Shown in pieces: positions 1 to 5,386 of a DNA stretch of 5,386 nt (position 1 is its first letter; each line of letters opens with the position of its first letter). Source of the DNA: Candidatus Omnitrophota bacterium (GTDB lineage: Bacteria; Omnitrophota; Gorgyraeia; 1-14-0-20-64-10); NCBI GenBank assembly GCA_023248095.1, contig JAHFFF010000121.1, positions 1-5,386 on the forward strand, in the 5' to 3' direction. A program made the translations under genes and the position numbers. The notes beneath the pieces were generated by a model. The model saw only the letters and a program-made list of their open reading frames with translations. It ran no database searches and had not been told where the DNA came from.

Positions 1-921
1 GTGAAGAAGATCGAGGGGATGATCAAGAAGTTAAAAGAGCCTCTTTGGTATTCGCCGCCCGCCGGAAAGCGGGCGCTCAAGAACGCCGAAGTCCATTCGA
101 ACATGACGCGGGGTGCGTTTATCTCGGCGGTCCGGAAGGCGAAGCAGGCGATCGGGGAAGGAGAGGTGATCCAGGTCGTGCTCTCGCAGCGCTTCCGGGT
201 GCCGGTGGCTTGCCCGCCGTTCGAGATCTACCGGGCGCTACGGTCGCTGAACCCCTCGCCGTACATGTTCTACCTGAATTTGGGCTCCTTCGCGCTGGTG
301 GGTTCCTCGCCGGAGATTCTGGTCCGGTGCGAGGAAGGGACGGTGACGGTTCGACCGATCGCCGGCACTCGCCGTCGAGGAAGGACGCCGGCCGCGGACC
401 AGCAGATCGAAGAAGGTTTGAAGCGGGACCCGAAGGAGCGGGCGGAGCACCTGATGCTGGCGGACCTGGGCCGCAACGACATCGGGCGGGTCTGCGAGTA
501 CGGCTCCGTGAAAGTGAACGAGCTGATGACGGTCGAGCGTTATTCCCACGTGATGCACCTCGTGAGCGATGTCGAAGGGAAGCTCAAGAAGGGGAAGAAT
601 GCGTTCGACGTTTTCCGGGCGGCGTTCCCCGCCGGCACCGTGACCGGCGCGCCGAAGGTACGCGCGATGCAGATCATCAACGAACTGGAGCCGGACGCGC
701 GCGGGCCGTACGCGGGCTCGGTCGGCTACGTGAGCTTCAACGGCAACCTGGACACCTGCATCACGATCCGCACGATCCTGATTAAGGGGAACCAGGCGTA
801 CGTGCAGGCCGGAGCCGGCATCGTTGCCGACTCGAAGCCGGAGAAGGAATACCAGGAAACGCGCAGCAAGGCGGCCGGCATGCTCGCCGCTGTCCGCCTG
901 GCCGAACAGGGTTTGATCTAG
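1..921 (+). CDS. trpE: Anthranilate synthase component I, C-terminal part (5'-truncated by window edge)
   Basis: This is the large subunit of anthranilate synthase. It converts chorismate, with ammonia delivered by TrpG, to anthranilate and pyruvate, the first committed step of tryptophan synthesis in the cytoplasm. The 306 visible residues cover nearly the whole chorismate-binding domain: IQVVLSQRF (57-65), a PIAGTRRRG segment (119-127), ERAEHLMLADLGRND (146-160), PAGTVTGAPK (210-219), GPYAGSVGYV (235-244) and GAGIVADS (271-278). All are canonical for the TrpE/PabB family. Family members are usually about 460-520 residues, so roughly the first 170-200 residues, including the tryptophan feedback site, lie upstream of the window. 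The GTG at base 1 is therefore unlikely to be the real start. TrpE rather than PabB is inferred from the trp neighbours. The stop codon lies 2 nt before trpG. No damage is visible in the part shown. Confidence 0.96.
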   Translation: MKKIEGMIKKLKEPLWYSPPAGKRALKNAEVHSNMTRGAFISAVRKAKQAIGEGEVIQVVLSQRFRVPVACPPFEIYRALRSLNPSPYMFYLNLGSFALVGSSPEILVRCEEGTVTVRPIAGTRRRGRTPAADQQIEEGLKRDPKERAEHLMLADLGRNDIGRVCEYGSVKVNELMTVERYSHVMHLVSDVEGKLKKGKNAFDVFRAAFPAGTVTGAPKVRAMQIINELEPDARGPYAGSVGYVSFNGNLDTCITIRTILIKGNQAYVQAGAGIVADSKPEKEYQETRSKAAGMLAAVRLAEQGLI

Positions 922-923
922 CC

Positions 924-1502
924 ATGGCGAAGCAGAAGATCTTGATGATCGACAATTACGACTCCTTCACTTATAACCTCGTCCAATATCTGGGGGAGTT
1001 GGGGCAGGAGCTTATCGTCTACAGGAACGACAAGCTGACGCTGGAGCAGGTGAAGCGGCTGAAGCCGGACCGGATCGTGATCTCTCCAGGTCCGGGATCG
1101 CCGAAAGATGCCGGGATTTCGAACGAGGTGATTCGGGAGTTGGGGCCGAAGATCCCGCTCCTGGGCGTCTGTCTTGGACACCAGTGCATCGGGGCGGCGT
1201 TCGGCGGGGTTGTCGAGAGAAACTTTCGGCTCATGCACGGGAAGACCAGCCCGATCTACCACGACGGCAAAGGGGTTTTTCGAGGGCTTGCCAATCCGTT
1301 CGAGGCCACTCGCTACCATTCCCTCGTTGTCCGGCGGGAAGGTTTTCCGAGGGAATTGGAGATCACCGCTGAGACGAAGGAGAAAGAGATCATGGGCCTG
1401 CGGCACAAGAGCTATCCCATCTACGGCGTGCAATTCCATCCCGAGTCGATCCTCACGAAGGCCGGCATGCAGCTGCTGAGGAATTTCCTCAAGCTCCGGT
1501 GA
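924..1502 (+). CDS. trpG: Anthranilate synthase component II (glutamine amidotransferase)
   Basis: This is a class I glutamine amidotransferase subunit of 192 residues, the usual length for a stand-alone TrpG. It hydrolyses glutamine and channels ammonia to TrpE. Visible motifs are IDNYDSFTYNLVQYLGE near the N-terminus (9-25), the oxyanion-loop region SPGPGSP (54-60), the nucleophile elbow GVCLGHQ (81-87) with Cys83, HGKTS (105-109), and GVQFHPES (168-175) with His172 and Glu174. The catalytic triad is therefore complete. It is not fused to TrpE or TrpD, unlike some lineages. The ATG lies 2 nt after the trpE stop, with only a weak purine stretch (AGGG at 908-911) upstream, so translation is probably coupled to trpE. 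PabA is nearly identical in sequence, and such a protein can serve both anthranilate and aminodeoxychorismate synthases. The context favours the tryptophan role. Confidence 0.96.
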   Translation: MAKQKILMIDNYDSFTYNLVQYLGELGQELIVYRNDKLTLEQVKRLKPDRIVISPGPGSPKDAGISNEVIRELGPKIPLLGVCLGHQCIGAAFGGVVERNFRLMHGKTSPIYHDGKGVFRGLANPFEATRYHSLVVRREGFPRELEITAETKEKEIMGLRHKSYPIYGVQFHPESILTKAGMQLLRNFLKLR

Positions 1503-2548
1503 CCCCAGCCAGTTCTGATTTCTCCGCGCTGGTGGCCAAGGCTCAAGCCGGCAAGGATCTGACGGGGCCGGAGGCGGAGCAGGCGATCGGCCAGATCATG
1601 GATGGGAAGGCCACTGCCGGCGAGGTAAAGGCGTGGCTCCTCGCTCTGCGGACCAAAGGGGAGTCTCTTTCCGAAGTGGTGGGTGCGGCCCGCGCGATGC
1701 GGGCCCGCGCGGTCAAGGTGAAGACGGCGGGGCAGATCGTCGTCGACACCTGCGGCACCGGCGGGGATTCCCTCAAGACGGCCAACATCTCGACGCTGGC
1801 GGCGCTCGTCGTGGCGGGTGCCGGCGTTGCGGTGGCCAAGCACGGCAATCGCTCCATCACCTCCGCCTGTGGCTCCGCGGATGTGCTGGAAGCGCTGGGT
1901 GTAGCAGTGGATGTGGATCCATCGGTGGCTGAACGCTCGCTGTCGTCGTCCGGCTTCGGTTTTTTCTTCGCTCCGCGCTTCCATCCGGCGATGAAAGCGG
2001 TAGCGCCGATCCGCAGGGAGCTTGGTGTGCCGACGATCTTTAATCTGCTGGGGCCTCTCACCAATCCGGCGTGTGCCCGGCATCAGCTCGTCGGCGTTGC
2101 CGACGCAGGCCGGATGGAGCTTTACGCCGAGGCGCTGCGGGCGCTGGACGCGGTCAAGTTCTTGGTGGTTCACGGCGCCGACGGCCAGGATGAGATCTCC
2201 ACCACCGGGCCGACCGACGTGATTGAGTTCAACGCAACGGTGGATCGCAACCGGACGGCCCGCTACCAGTTGCTGCCGGAGACGTTCGGCATCCGGCGGG
2301 CCCGTTTGGAGGAGCTTCGAGGGGGATCTCCGGCAGAAAACGCCCGAATTGCGGAAGATGTACTGACGGGAAAATCCGGGGCAGTCCGCGATGCGGTATT
2401 GTTCAACGCCGCGGCTGCCCTCTACGTTGCCCAGGCGGCCGGCGACATTGATTCGGGATTGGCGCTGGCGCGCCAGTCGTTGGATCAGGGGAAGGCGGGC
2501 GCGGTCCTCGAGAAAGTACGGCGGATGACACATGAGCAAACTGGATGA
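1499..2548 (+). CDS. trpD: Anthranilate phosphoribosyltransferase
   Basis: This enzyme transfers phosphoribosyl from PRPP to anthranilate, giving N-(5'-phosphoribosyl)anthranilate. The protein has 349 residues, within the normal range for the stand-alone enzyme. An N-terminal helical domain (about 1-75) precedes the phosphoribosyltransferase domain. Visible motifs are DTCGTGGD (83-90) and KHGNRS (114-119) for PRPP binding, IRRELG (171-176) with an arginine expected at the anthranilate site, TIFNLLGPLTNP (179-190), and HGADGQDE (225-232), whose Asp231-Glu232 pair matches the Mg-binding acidic residues of the family. The often seen RTIFN reads PTIFN here, and GLDE reads GQDE. Both are mild variations. 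The start is GTG, overlapping the trpG stop by 4 nt (GTGA), a typical coupling arrangement. A GAGGA stretch at 1478-1482 is the only SD-like signal and is rather distant. Confidence 0.97.
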   Translation: MTPASSDFSALVAKAQAGKDLTGPEAEQAIGQIMDGKATAGEVKAWLLALRTKGESLSEVVGAARAMRARAVKVKTAGQIVVDTCGTGGDSLKTANISTLAALVVAGAGVAVAKHGNRSITSACGSADVLEALGVAVDVDPSVAERSLSSSGFGFFFAPRFHPAMKAVAPIRRELGVPTIFNLLGPLTNPACARHQLVGVADAGRMELYAEALRALDAVKFLVVHGADGQDEISTTGPTDVIEFNATVDRNRTARYQLLPETFGIRRARLEELRGGSPAENARIAEDVLTGKSGAVRDAVLFNAAAALYVAQAAGDIDSGLALARQSLDQGKAGAVLEKVRRMTHEQTG

Positions 2549-3311
2549 GATCATATCGTACAAGCGGCTGGAGGTGGCTGAGCTGAAAAGGCGGAGGCCC
2601 CTGGCGCAGATGGAGCGGGCGTTAAAAGGCCGCCCGCCGGTGCGCGATTTCGCCGCCGTCATCCGTAAGCCGGGAAGGTTGAGCCTGATTGCGGAGATCA
2701 AGCGGGCTTCTCCCTCCGCCGGGCCGATCCGCCCAGACGCCGATGTGCTGGAGATCGCCGAGGCCTACGCAGAGGCGGGAGTGCAAGCAATCTCGGTGCT
2801 GACCGACGCGAAGTTTTTCTCCGGCAGCCTCGAGGATCTCACTCAGGTGCGGGAAAAGGTGAAGGTGCCGGTGCTCCGGAAAGATTTTTTGATCGAGGAA
2901 TATCAGGTGGTGGAGGGGTTGGCAGCCGGGGCGGATGCCGTCCTTTTGATTGCGGCGATCCTGCCCAAGCCGATCCTGAAGCGTCTGCTGGGGCTGGCAG
3001 AGGACTTCTCGCTGACCGCCTTGGTGGAGGTGCACGCGGAGAAGGAGCTGAACGAGGCATTGGAGGCGGGCGCAAAGGTCATCGGGATCAACAACCGGGA
3101 CCTGGGGACCTTCACCGTGGACCTTAAAACGACGGAGCGCTTGGCCCGCCAGGTGCCGCCGGACCGGATCCGCGTAAGCGAAAGCGGAATTCACTCGCGA
3201 AGCGACGTAGAACTTGTACAATCTCAAGGAGTGGATGCCATCCTGGTGGGGGAGGAACTGATGGGGTCACCAGATATCAGCAAGAAGATTCGAGAGTTAA
3301 TGTCATGGTGA
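2532..3311 (+). CDS. trpC: Indole-3-glycerol phosphate synthase
   Basis: This TIM-barrel enzyme decarboxylates and closes the ring of 1-(2-carboxyphenylamino)-1-deoxyribulose 5-phosphate to give indole-3-glycerol phosphate. It has 259 residues, the usual length for a monofunctional TrpC, and is not fused to TrpF as in enterobacteria. Motifs include the N-terminal LDEIISYKRLEVAELK (4-19), IAEIKRASPSAG (53-64) with Glu55 and Lys57, VLRKDFL (114-120) with Lys117, ALVEVH (163-168) with Glu166, INNRDL (186-191), and VSESGI (215-220). These match the catalytic lysines, glutamates and asparagine of the family. The common SPSKG reads SPSAG. The ATG overlaps the 3' end of trpD by 17 nt. It is preferred because the conserved N-terminal helix starts immediately after it. 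No strong Shine-Dalgarno sequence is visible, so coupling to trpD is likely. Confidence 0.97.
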   Translation: MSKLDEIISYKRLEVAELKRRRPLAQMERALKGRPPVRDFAAVIRKPGRLSLIAEIKRASPSAGPIRPDADVLEIAEAYAEAGVQAISVLTDAKFFSGSLEDLTQVREKVKVPVLRKDFLIEEYQVVEGLAAGADAVLLIAAILPKPILKRLLGLAEDFSLTALVEVHAEKELNEALEAGAKVIGINNRDLGTFTVDLKTTERLARQVPPDRIRVSESGIHSRSDVELVQSQGVDAILVGEELMGSPDISKKIRELMSW

Positions 3312-3340
3312 AGGGGAGAACCAGGCAGTGGTTCTCCCCT
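3312..3340 (+). promoter_or_regulatory. Intercistronic hairpin between trpC and trpF
   Basis: A perfect 12-bp inverted repeat starts one base after the trpC stop. AGGGGAGAACCA (3312-3323) pairs with TGGTTCTCCCCT (3329-3340) across a 5-nt loop, GGCAG. It should form a stable RNA stem. No T-tract follows (the next bases are CAGAGAGAGA), so it does not look like a standard intrinsic terminator. It could protect the upstream message, act as an RNase processing site, cause partial polarity, or be a protein-binding site. The sequence does not distinguish these. The structure itself is certain; its function is unknown. Confidence 0.6.
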
Positions 3341-3381
3341 CAGAGAGAGATCCATGCGAGCAGGAGATAGCGAGCAGAGCG

Positions 3382-4008
3382 ATGTGGGTCAAGATCTGCG
3401 GAACAACCAATCGTGAAGATGCGCTGGCGGCGGTCGAAGCCGGAGCGGATGCGGTGGGCTTTATCTTCGTGCCGACCAGCCCTCGGGCCGTCACCCGGCG
3501 GAAGGTGGAGGAGGTCTTAAGGGTTTTGCCACCTACCGTTCTGACCGTCGGGGTAGTGGCCAACGAGAACATCGACTTCCTCAAGGGCCTGTTGCGTGTT
3601 TGCCCGCTGGGTGCGCTGCAATTCCAGGGGCATGAGCCGCCGGAGGGAGTATTGGGCCTGAAGGAGTTTGTGAACGTCAAGCTGATCAAGGCGATCCACG
3701 TGAGTGACGCGGAAAGCATCCAACAGGTTCCTCGATACCGCGGGGTGGATGCCATCGTTCTGGACACCTATGATCCGCATCGACTGGGCGGCACCGGCCT
3801 CCCGTTTGACTGGAGCCTGGCCGTCCGGGCAAAGGAGTTTGGGATCCCGATCGTCGTTGCAGGAGGTCTCACACCCGGCAACGTCCATGAAGTGATTCGT
3901 CAGGTCCAGCCTCACGGCGTGGATGTGACAACCGGCGTCGAGGTTTCACCGGGCCAGAAGAACTTCGAACTGATTCGTGAATTTGTTCTCAAGGCCAAGC
4001 AAGGGTGA
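3382..4008 (+). CDS. trpF: Phosphoribosylanthranilate isomerase
   Basis: This enzyme catalyses the Amadori rearrangement of phosphoribosylanthranilate, supplying the TrpC substrate. From the ATG at 3382 it has 208 residues, typical for a monofunctional TrpF. The conserved MWVKICGTTN start places catalytic Cys6 as expected. Asp128 in VLDTYD (126-131) is the likely general acid. GGTG (136-139), VAGGLTPGNV (159-168) and DVTTGVEVSPGQKN (181-194) form the phosphate-binding end of the barrel. Two positions differ from common forms: the QLHG motif reads QFQG (80-83), and SSGVE reads TTGVE (183-187). A GTG at 3328 would add 18 residues, but it lies inside the hairpin stem and its product lacks family similarity, so ATG 3382 is preferred. 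An AGGAG at 3362-3366 is the nearest SD-like sequence, 15 nt away. The gene is separated from trpC by 70 nt, unlike the upstream coupled genes. Confidence 0.95.
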   Translation: MWVKICGTTNREDALAAVEAGADAVGFIFVPTSPRAVTRRKVEEVLRVLPPTVLTVGVVANENIDFLKGLLRVCPLGALQFQGHEPPEGVLGLKEFVNVKLIKAIHVSDAESIQQVPRYRGVDAIVLDTYDPHRLGGTGLPFDWSLAVRAKEFGIPIVVAGGLTPGNVHEVIRQVQPHGVDVTTGVEVSPGQKNFELIREFVLKAKQG

Positions 4009-4014
4009 TATAAT
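3986..4014 (+). promoter_or_regulatory. Predicted sigma70-type extended -10 promoter for htpX
   Basis: TATAAT (4009-4014) is a perfect -10 hexamer. It is preceded by TGA, giving the extended -10 form TGnTATAAT at 4006-4014. The TGA is also the trpF stop codon. A weak -35, TTCTCA (3986-3991, 4 of 6 matches to TTGACA), lies at a 17-bp spacing inside the trpF 3' end. The predicted start near 4021 would leave a leader of about 37 nt before the htpX ATG. This is inferred from consensus only. The unknown host and its sigma factors limit confidence. Confidence 0.55.
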
Positions 4015-4041
4015 AACTCCTTACGAAGAAGGCAAACTCTC

Positions 4042-4048
4042 AGGAGGT
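4042..4048 (+). promoter_or_regulatory. Strong Shine-Dalgarno site for htpX
   Basis: AGGAGGT lies 9 nt before the ATG at 4058 and is the best ribosome binding site in the window. It fixes the htpX start. The GTG at 3977 in the same frame is upstream of this site, inside trpF and upstream of the predicted promoter, so it is rejected. An out-of-frame ATG at 4050 is too close to the site to be used well. The strong site contrasts with the weak signals of the coupled trp genes and supports independent translation of htpX. Confidence 0.85.
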
Positions 4049-4057
4049 AATGGTTCA

Positions 4058-4918
4058 ATGGCTACTTTGAAGACAGCTTTTTTCCTCACGTTACTCACAT
4101 TGTTTTTCATTTTTATCGGGGGCCTACTGGGAGGTCAGCATGGAATGGTGATGGCCCTTGTCCTTGCCCTCGTGATGAATCTGGGCGCTTACTGGTTCTC
4201 CGACAAGATCGTGCTGGCGATGTACCGCGCCCGGCCGGTGACCGAAGAGGAAGCGCCGGATCTCATCCGGACGGTCCGCCACTTGGCGCAACTGGCCGAT
4301 ATGCCGATGCCGAAGGTGTACATCATCCCAACCGACGTTCCCAACGCCTTTGCCACGGGCCGCTCACCGAATCATGCGGCGGTGGCGGCGACAGAAGGAA
4401 TCCTCCGGATCCTCAATCAGGAAGAGTTGGAGGGGGTGCTCGCGCATGAGCTTTCTCACGTCCGTAACCGGGACGTCCTGATCGGCACGATCGCCGCGGC
4501 GATGGCGGGAGCGATCTATTTCCTCATCGACATGGCCCGCTGGAGCTTCCTCTTCGGCGGCAGCCGGGACGATCGGGAGCGGGGCAACGGCGGCCTGCAG
4601 ATGATCACCTTCCTCATCATCTCGATCGTGGGCCCTTTGGTGGCGATGATGATCCAGATGGCGATCTCCCGTTCCCGCGAGTACCAGGCCGATGAATCCG
4701 GTGCCCGCCTCTGCCGCAAGCCGCTCGCACTGGCCTCGGCGCTGGAGAAACTTCAGGCGGCCACCGGCCGGCGTCCGATGCCGGGAGCCAATCCGGCCAC
4801 CGCCCACCTGTTCATCGTTAATCCCTTGAGCGGGCAGGCCCTCATGAACCTCTTCAGCACCCACCCGCCCACCGAGCGCCGGGTTGAAGTCCTCCACAGC
4901 ATCGCCCGCCAGATGTAA
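4058..4918 (+). CDS. htpX: HtpX-type membrane zinc metalloprotease (M48 family)
   Basis: This is an integral inner-membrane zinc endopeptidase of 286 residues, normal for HtpX. In studied bacteria it helps degrade misfolded membrane proteins, alongside FtsH, under heat or envelope stress. Two N-terminal hydrophobic segments (about 5-24 and 28-47) precede the conserved PNAFATGRSPNHAAVAATEG stretch (95-114). The zinc motif HELSH (130-134) supplies His130, Glu131 and His134. Further hydrophobic segments (about 141-159 and 181-202) flank a charged loop rich in Arg, Asp and Gly. SREYQADESGA (206-216) supplies the third zinc ligand, Glu208. The C-terminal STHPPTERR (267-275) is canonical. All catalytic residues are present. 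The ATG is chosen because of the AGGAGGT site just upstream. The gene sits where trpB often follows trpF. It has a good predicted promoter, so a functional link to tryptophan synthesis is not implied. Confidence 0.95.
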   Translation: MATLKTAFFLTLLTLFFIFIGGLLGGQHGMVMALVLALVMNLGAYWFSDKIVLAMYRARPVTEEEAPDLIRTVRHLAQLADMPMPKVYIIPTDVPNAFATGRSPNHAAVAATEGILRILNQEELEGVLAHELSHVRNRDVLIGTIAAAMAGAIYFLIDMARWSFLFGGSRDDRERGNGGLQMITFLIISIVGPLVAMMIQMAISRSREYQADESGARLCRKPLALASALEKLQAATGRRPMPGANPATAHLFIVNPLSGQALMNLFSTHPPTERRVEVLHSIARQM

Positions 4919-5017
4919 GCATAGATATAATCCTAGATAAATCTTCCTAGCTGACTTGATTTTCGCCCGTTCCTGCGGGTAAACTTGTTGCAAAAGCTCA
5001 TTTAACCTGATATCGAC
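4919..5017. other. AT-richer spacer between htpX and the exported-protein gene
   Basis: This 99-nt spacer is lower in GC than the genes around it. It holds a lone TATAAT (4926-4931) with no recognisable -35 at the right distance, and a TCCTAG direct repeat (4931-4936 and 4945-4950). A short weak hairpin, CCCG/CGGG (4966-4969 with 4976-4979), has no T-tract. A weak promoter-like pair, TTGATT (4956-4961) and TAAACT (4980-4985), has 18-bp spacing and could serve the downstream gene. No convincing terminator for htpX is visible, so read-through is possible. Confidence 0.35.
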
Positions 5018-5386
5018 ATGAGAAAAAGACGAAGACTCCGATTTCTCTCCCGTTGTTTAGCTGTTTTTCTAGCTGTTTCCCTCATCCTGCCCAACCCTGC
5101 CTTCGCCCTGCGCCAGACCGGCCTTGAGGAGTCGGACAAGGTCAAGAAGGATTTTGTCACCGCCCTCCTAGCGTCGAATAGTCCCGATGCGGCTGCTCAA
5201 AACCTGGTCGGTCAATTCAGCCGTGCGGTCGGTTTACCGCCATCGACTCCCCTTGCCGCCGGGCTGGAGGAGCTTTCTGCATCGCAGGTTATTGATTTCC
5301 TCAAGAAAGCAGATCCGAGATGGCTTTTTTGGCTGCGCAAGCGTCGCTTCGATGGACAGGATGAACTCGTAAAAACCCTTGGTTTT
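5018..5386 (+). CDS. Exported protein of unknown function, N-terminal part (3'-truncated by window edge)
   Basis: I do not recognise this gene. It is open for 123 codons and runs off the window. It begins with a clear Sec-type signal peptide: a very basic n-region (MRKRRRLR, 1-8, plus Arg12), a hydrophobic core (about 13-24, CLAVFLAVSLIL), then PNPAFA with a likely signal peptidase I cut after Ala30 (AFA/LR). There is no lipobox cysteine near the cut, so it is not an obvious lipoprotein. The mature part starts LRQTGLEES (31-39), continues with a helical, charged and Ala/Leu-rich stretch, and has a second AAGLEEL (80-86). A basic, aromatic segment, RWLFWLRKRR, follows at 101-110. An in-frame TAA at 5003 rules out upstream starts, so ATG 5018 is the first available. 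No Shine-Dalgarno sequence precedes it, in sharp contrast to htpX. The visible part contains no enzyme motif. It may belong to a larger secreted or periplasmic protein. Confidence 0.75.
   Translation, partial: MRKRRRLRFLSRCLAVFLAVSLILPNPAFALRQTGLEESDKVKKDFVTALLASNSPDAAAQNLVGQFSRAVGLPPSTPLAAGLEELSASQVIDFLKKADPRWLFWLRKRRFDGQDELVKTLGF

Noticed and set aside
45..785. Second 246-codon plus-strand frame inside trpE
   Set aside because: Its translation is low-complexity, dominated by Arg, Gly and Ala, and it lies wholly within the conserved TrpE domain. It is a GC-driven shadow frame.
1687..1711. GGCCCGCGCG direct repeat within trpD
   Set aside because: It encodes the Ala/Arg-rich ARAMRARA helix with GC-rich codons, and coding bias explains it.
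1421..2701. Long open frame of 426 codons on the minus strand across trpD
   Set aside because: It lies antisense to a gene with full catalytic motifs. Its translation is rich in Arg, Gly and His with no domain pattern. Long antisense frames are expected in GC-rich coding DNA.
3356..3377. GCGAGCAG repeated twice at a 14-nt interval before trpF
   Set aside because: Only two 8-nt copies in a purine-rich stretch. It is too short to support an operator or repeat element.
3328..3381. Upstream GTG start that would extend TrpF by 18 residues
   Set aside because: The GTG overlaps the hairpin stem, the extra residues do not resemble a TrpF N-terminus, and the family begins at the MWVKICG segment.
3354..3416. 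Possible 20-codon upstream frame overlapping the trpF start
   Set aside because: It has an ATG and a stop, but only a loose GA-rich stretch before it and no Trp codons that would suggest a leader peptide. It most likely occurs by chance.
4926..4931. Lone TATAAT after htpX as a promoter
   Set aside because: No -35 match at 16-19 bp and no TGn extension. A single hexamer in an AT-rich spacer is weak evidence.
4965..4980. Hairpin after htpX as an intrinsic terminator
   Set aside because: The stem is only 4 bp plus a possible wobble pair, and it is followed by AAACTTG rather than a T-run.
4364..4993. 209-codon minus-strand frame over htpX
   Set aside because: It is antisense to the conserved metalloprotease domain, with no recognisable protein pattern.
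5187..5372. 61-codon plus-strand frame inside the exported-protein gene
   Set aside because: It is out of frame with a longer reading frame that has a convincing signal peptide, and it has no ribosome binding site or motif of its own.

Overview
The window is a compact, single-strand stretch of bacterial chromosome carrying most of a tryptophan biosynthesis operon, followed by a membrane protease gene and the start of a secreted-protein gene. All genes read on the + strand. In order they are: the C-terminal part of trpE (window edge to 921), trpG (924-1502), trpD (1499-2548), trpC (2532-3311), trpF (3382-4008), htpX (4058-4918), and the first 123 codons of an unrecognised exported protein (5018 to the window edge). 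No RNA gene, mobile element, CRISPR array or phage gene is visible. Every stretch without a gene is under 100 bases.

trpE, trpG, trpD and trpC are packed with a 2-nt gap, a 4-nt overlap and a 17-nt overlap, so they are almost certainly co-transcribed and translationally coupled. Together with trpF they take chorismate plus glutamine to indole-3-glycerol phosphate: TrpE/TrpG make anthranilate, TrpD adds phosphoribosyl, TrpF isomerises and TrpC closes the indole ring. The tryptophan synthase genes trpB and trpA, which often follow trpF, are absent here, and htpX occupies that position. The trpC-trpF junction is looser (70 nt) and holds a perfect 12-bp inverted repeat. The trpF-htpX junction holds a consensus extended -10 element whose TG is part of the trpF stop codon, followed by a strong ribosome binding site. 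I infer that htpX is expressed at least partly independently of the trp genes.

The sequence is GC-rich, with GTG as well as ATG starts, conserved Gram-negative-type HtpX architecture and a Sec-type signal peptide on the last protein. No gene here fixes the taxonomy. The exported protein begins its mature part with a short LRQTGLEES segment and has a second AAGLEE segment about 45 residues later. From memory, such post-signal 'LR' starts and GLEE-like segments recall proteins of uncultured Omnitrophota (OP3), but this is a weak, unverified impression.

The window is mostly ordinary housekeeping metabolism. I do not see a convincing new biological system. The points most worth checking are the exported protein with its GLEE motifs, the trpC-trpF hairpin, and the promoter overlapping the trpF stop codon.
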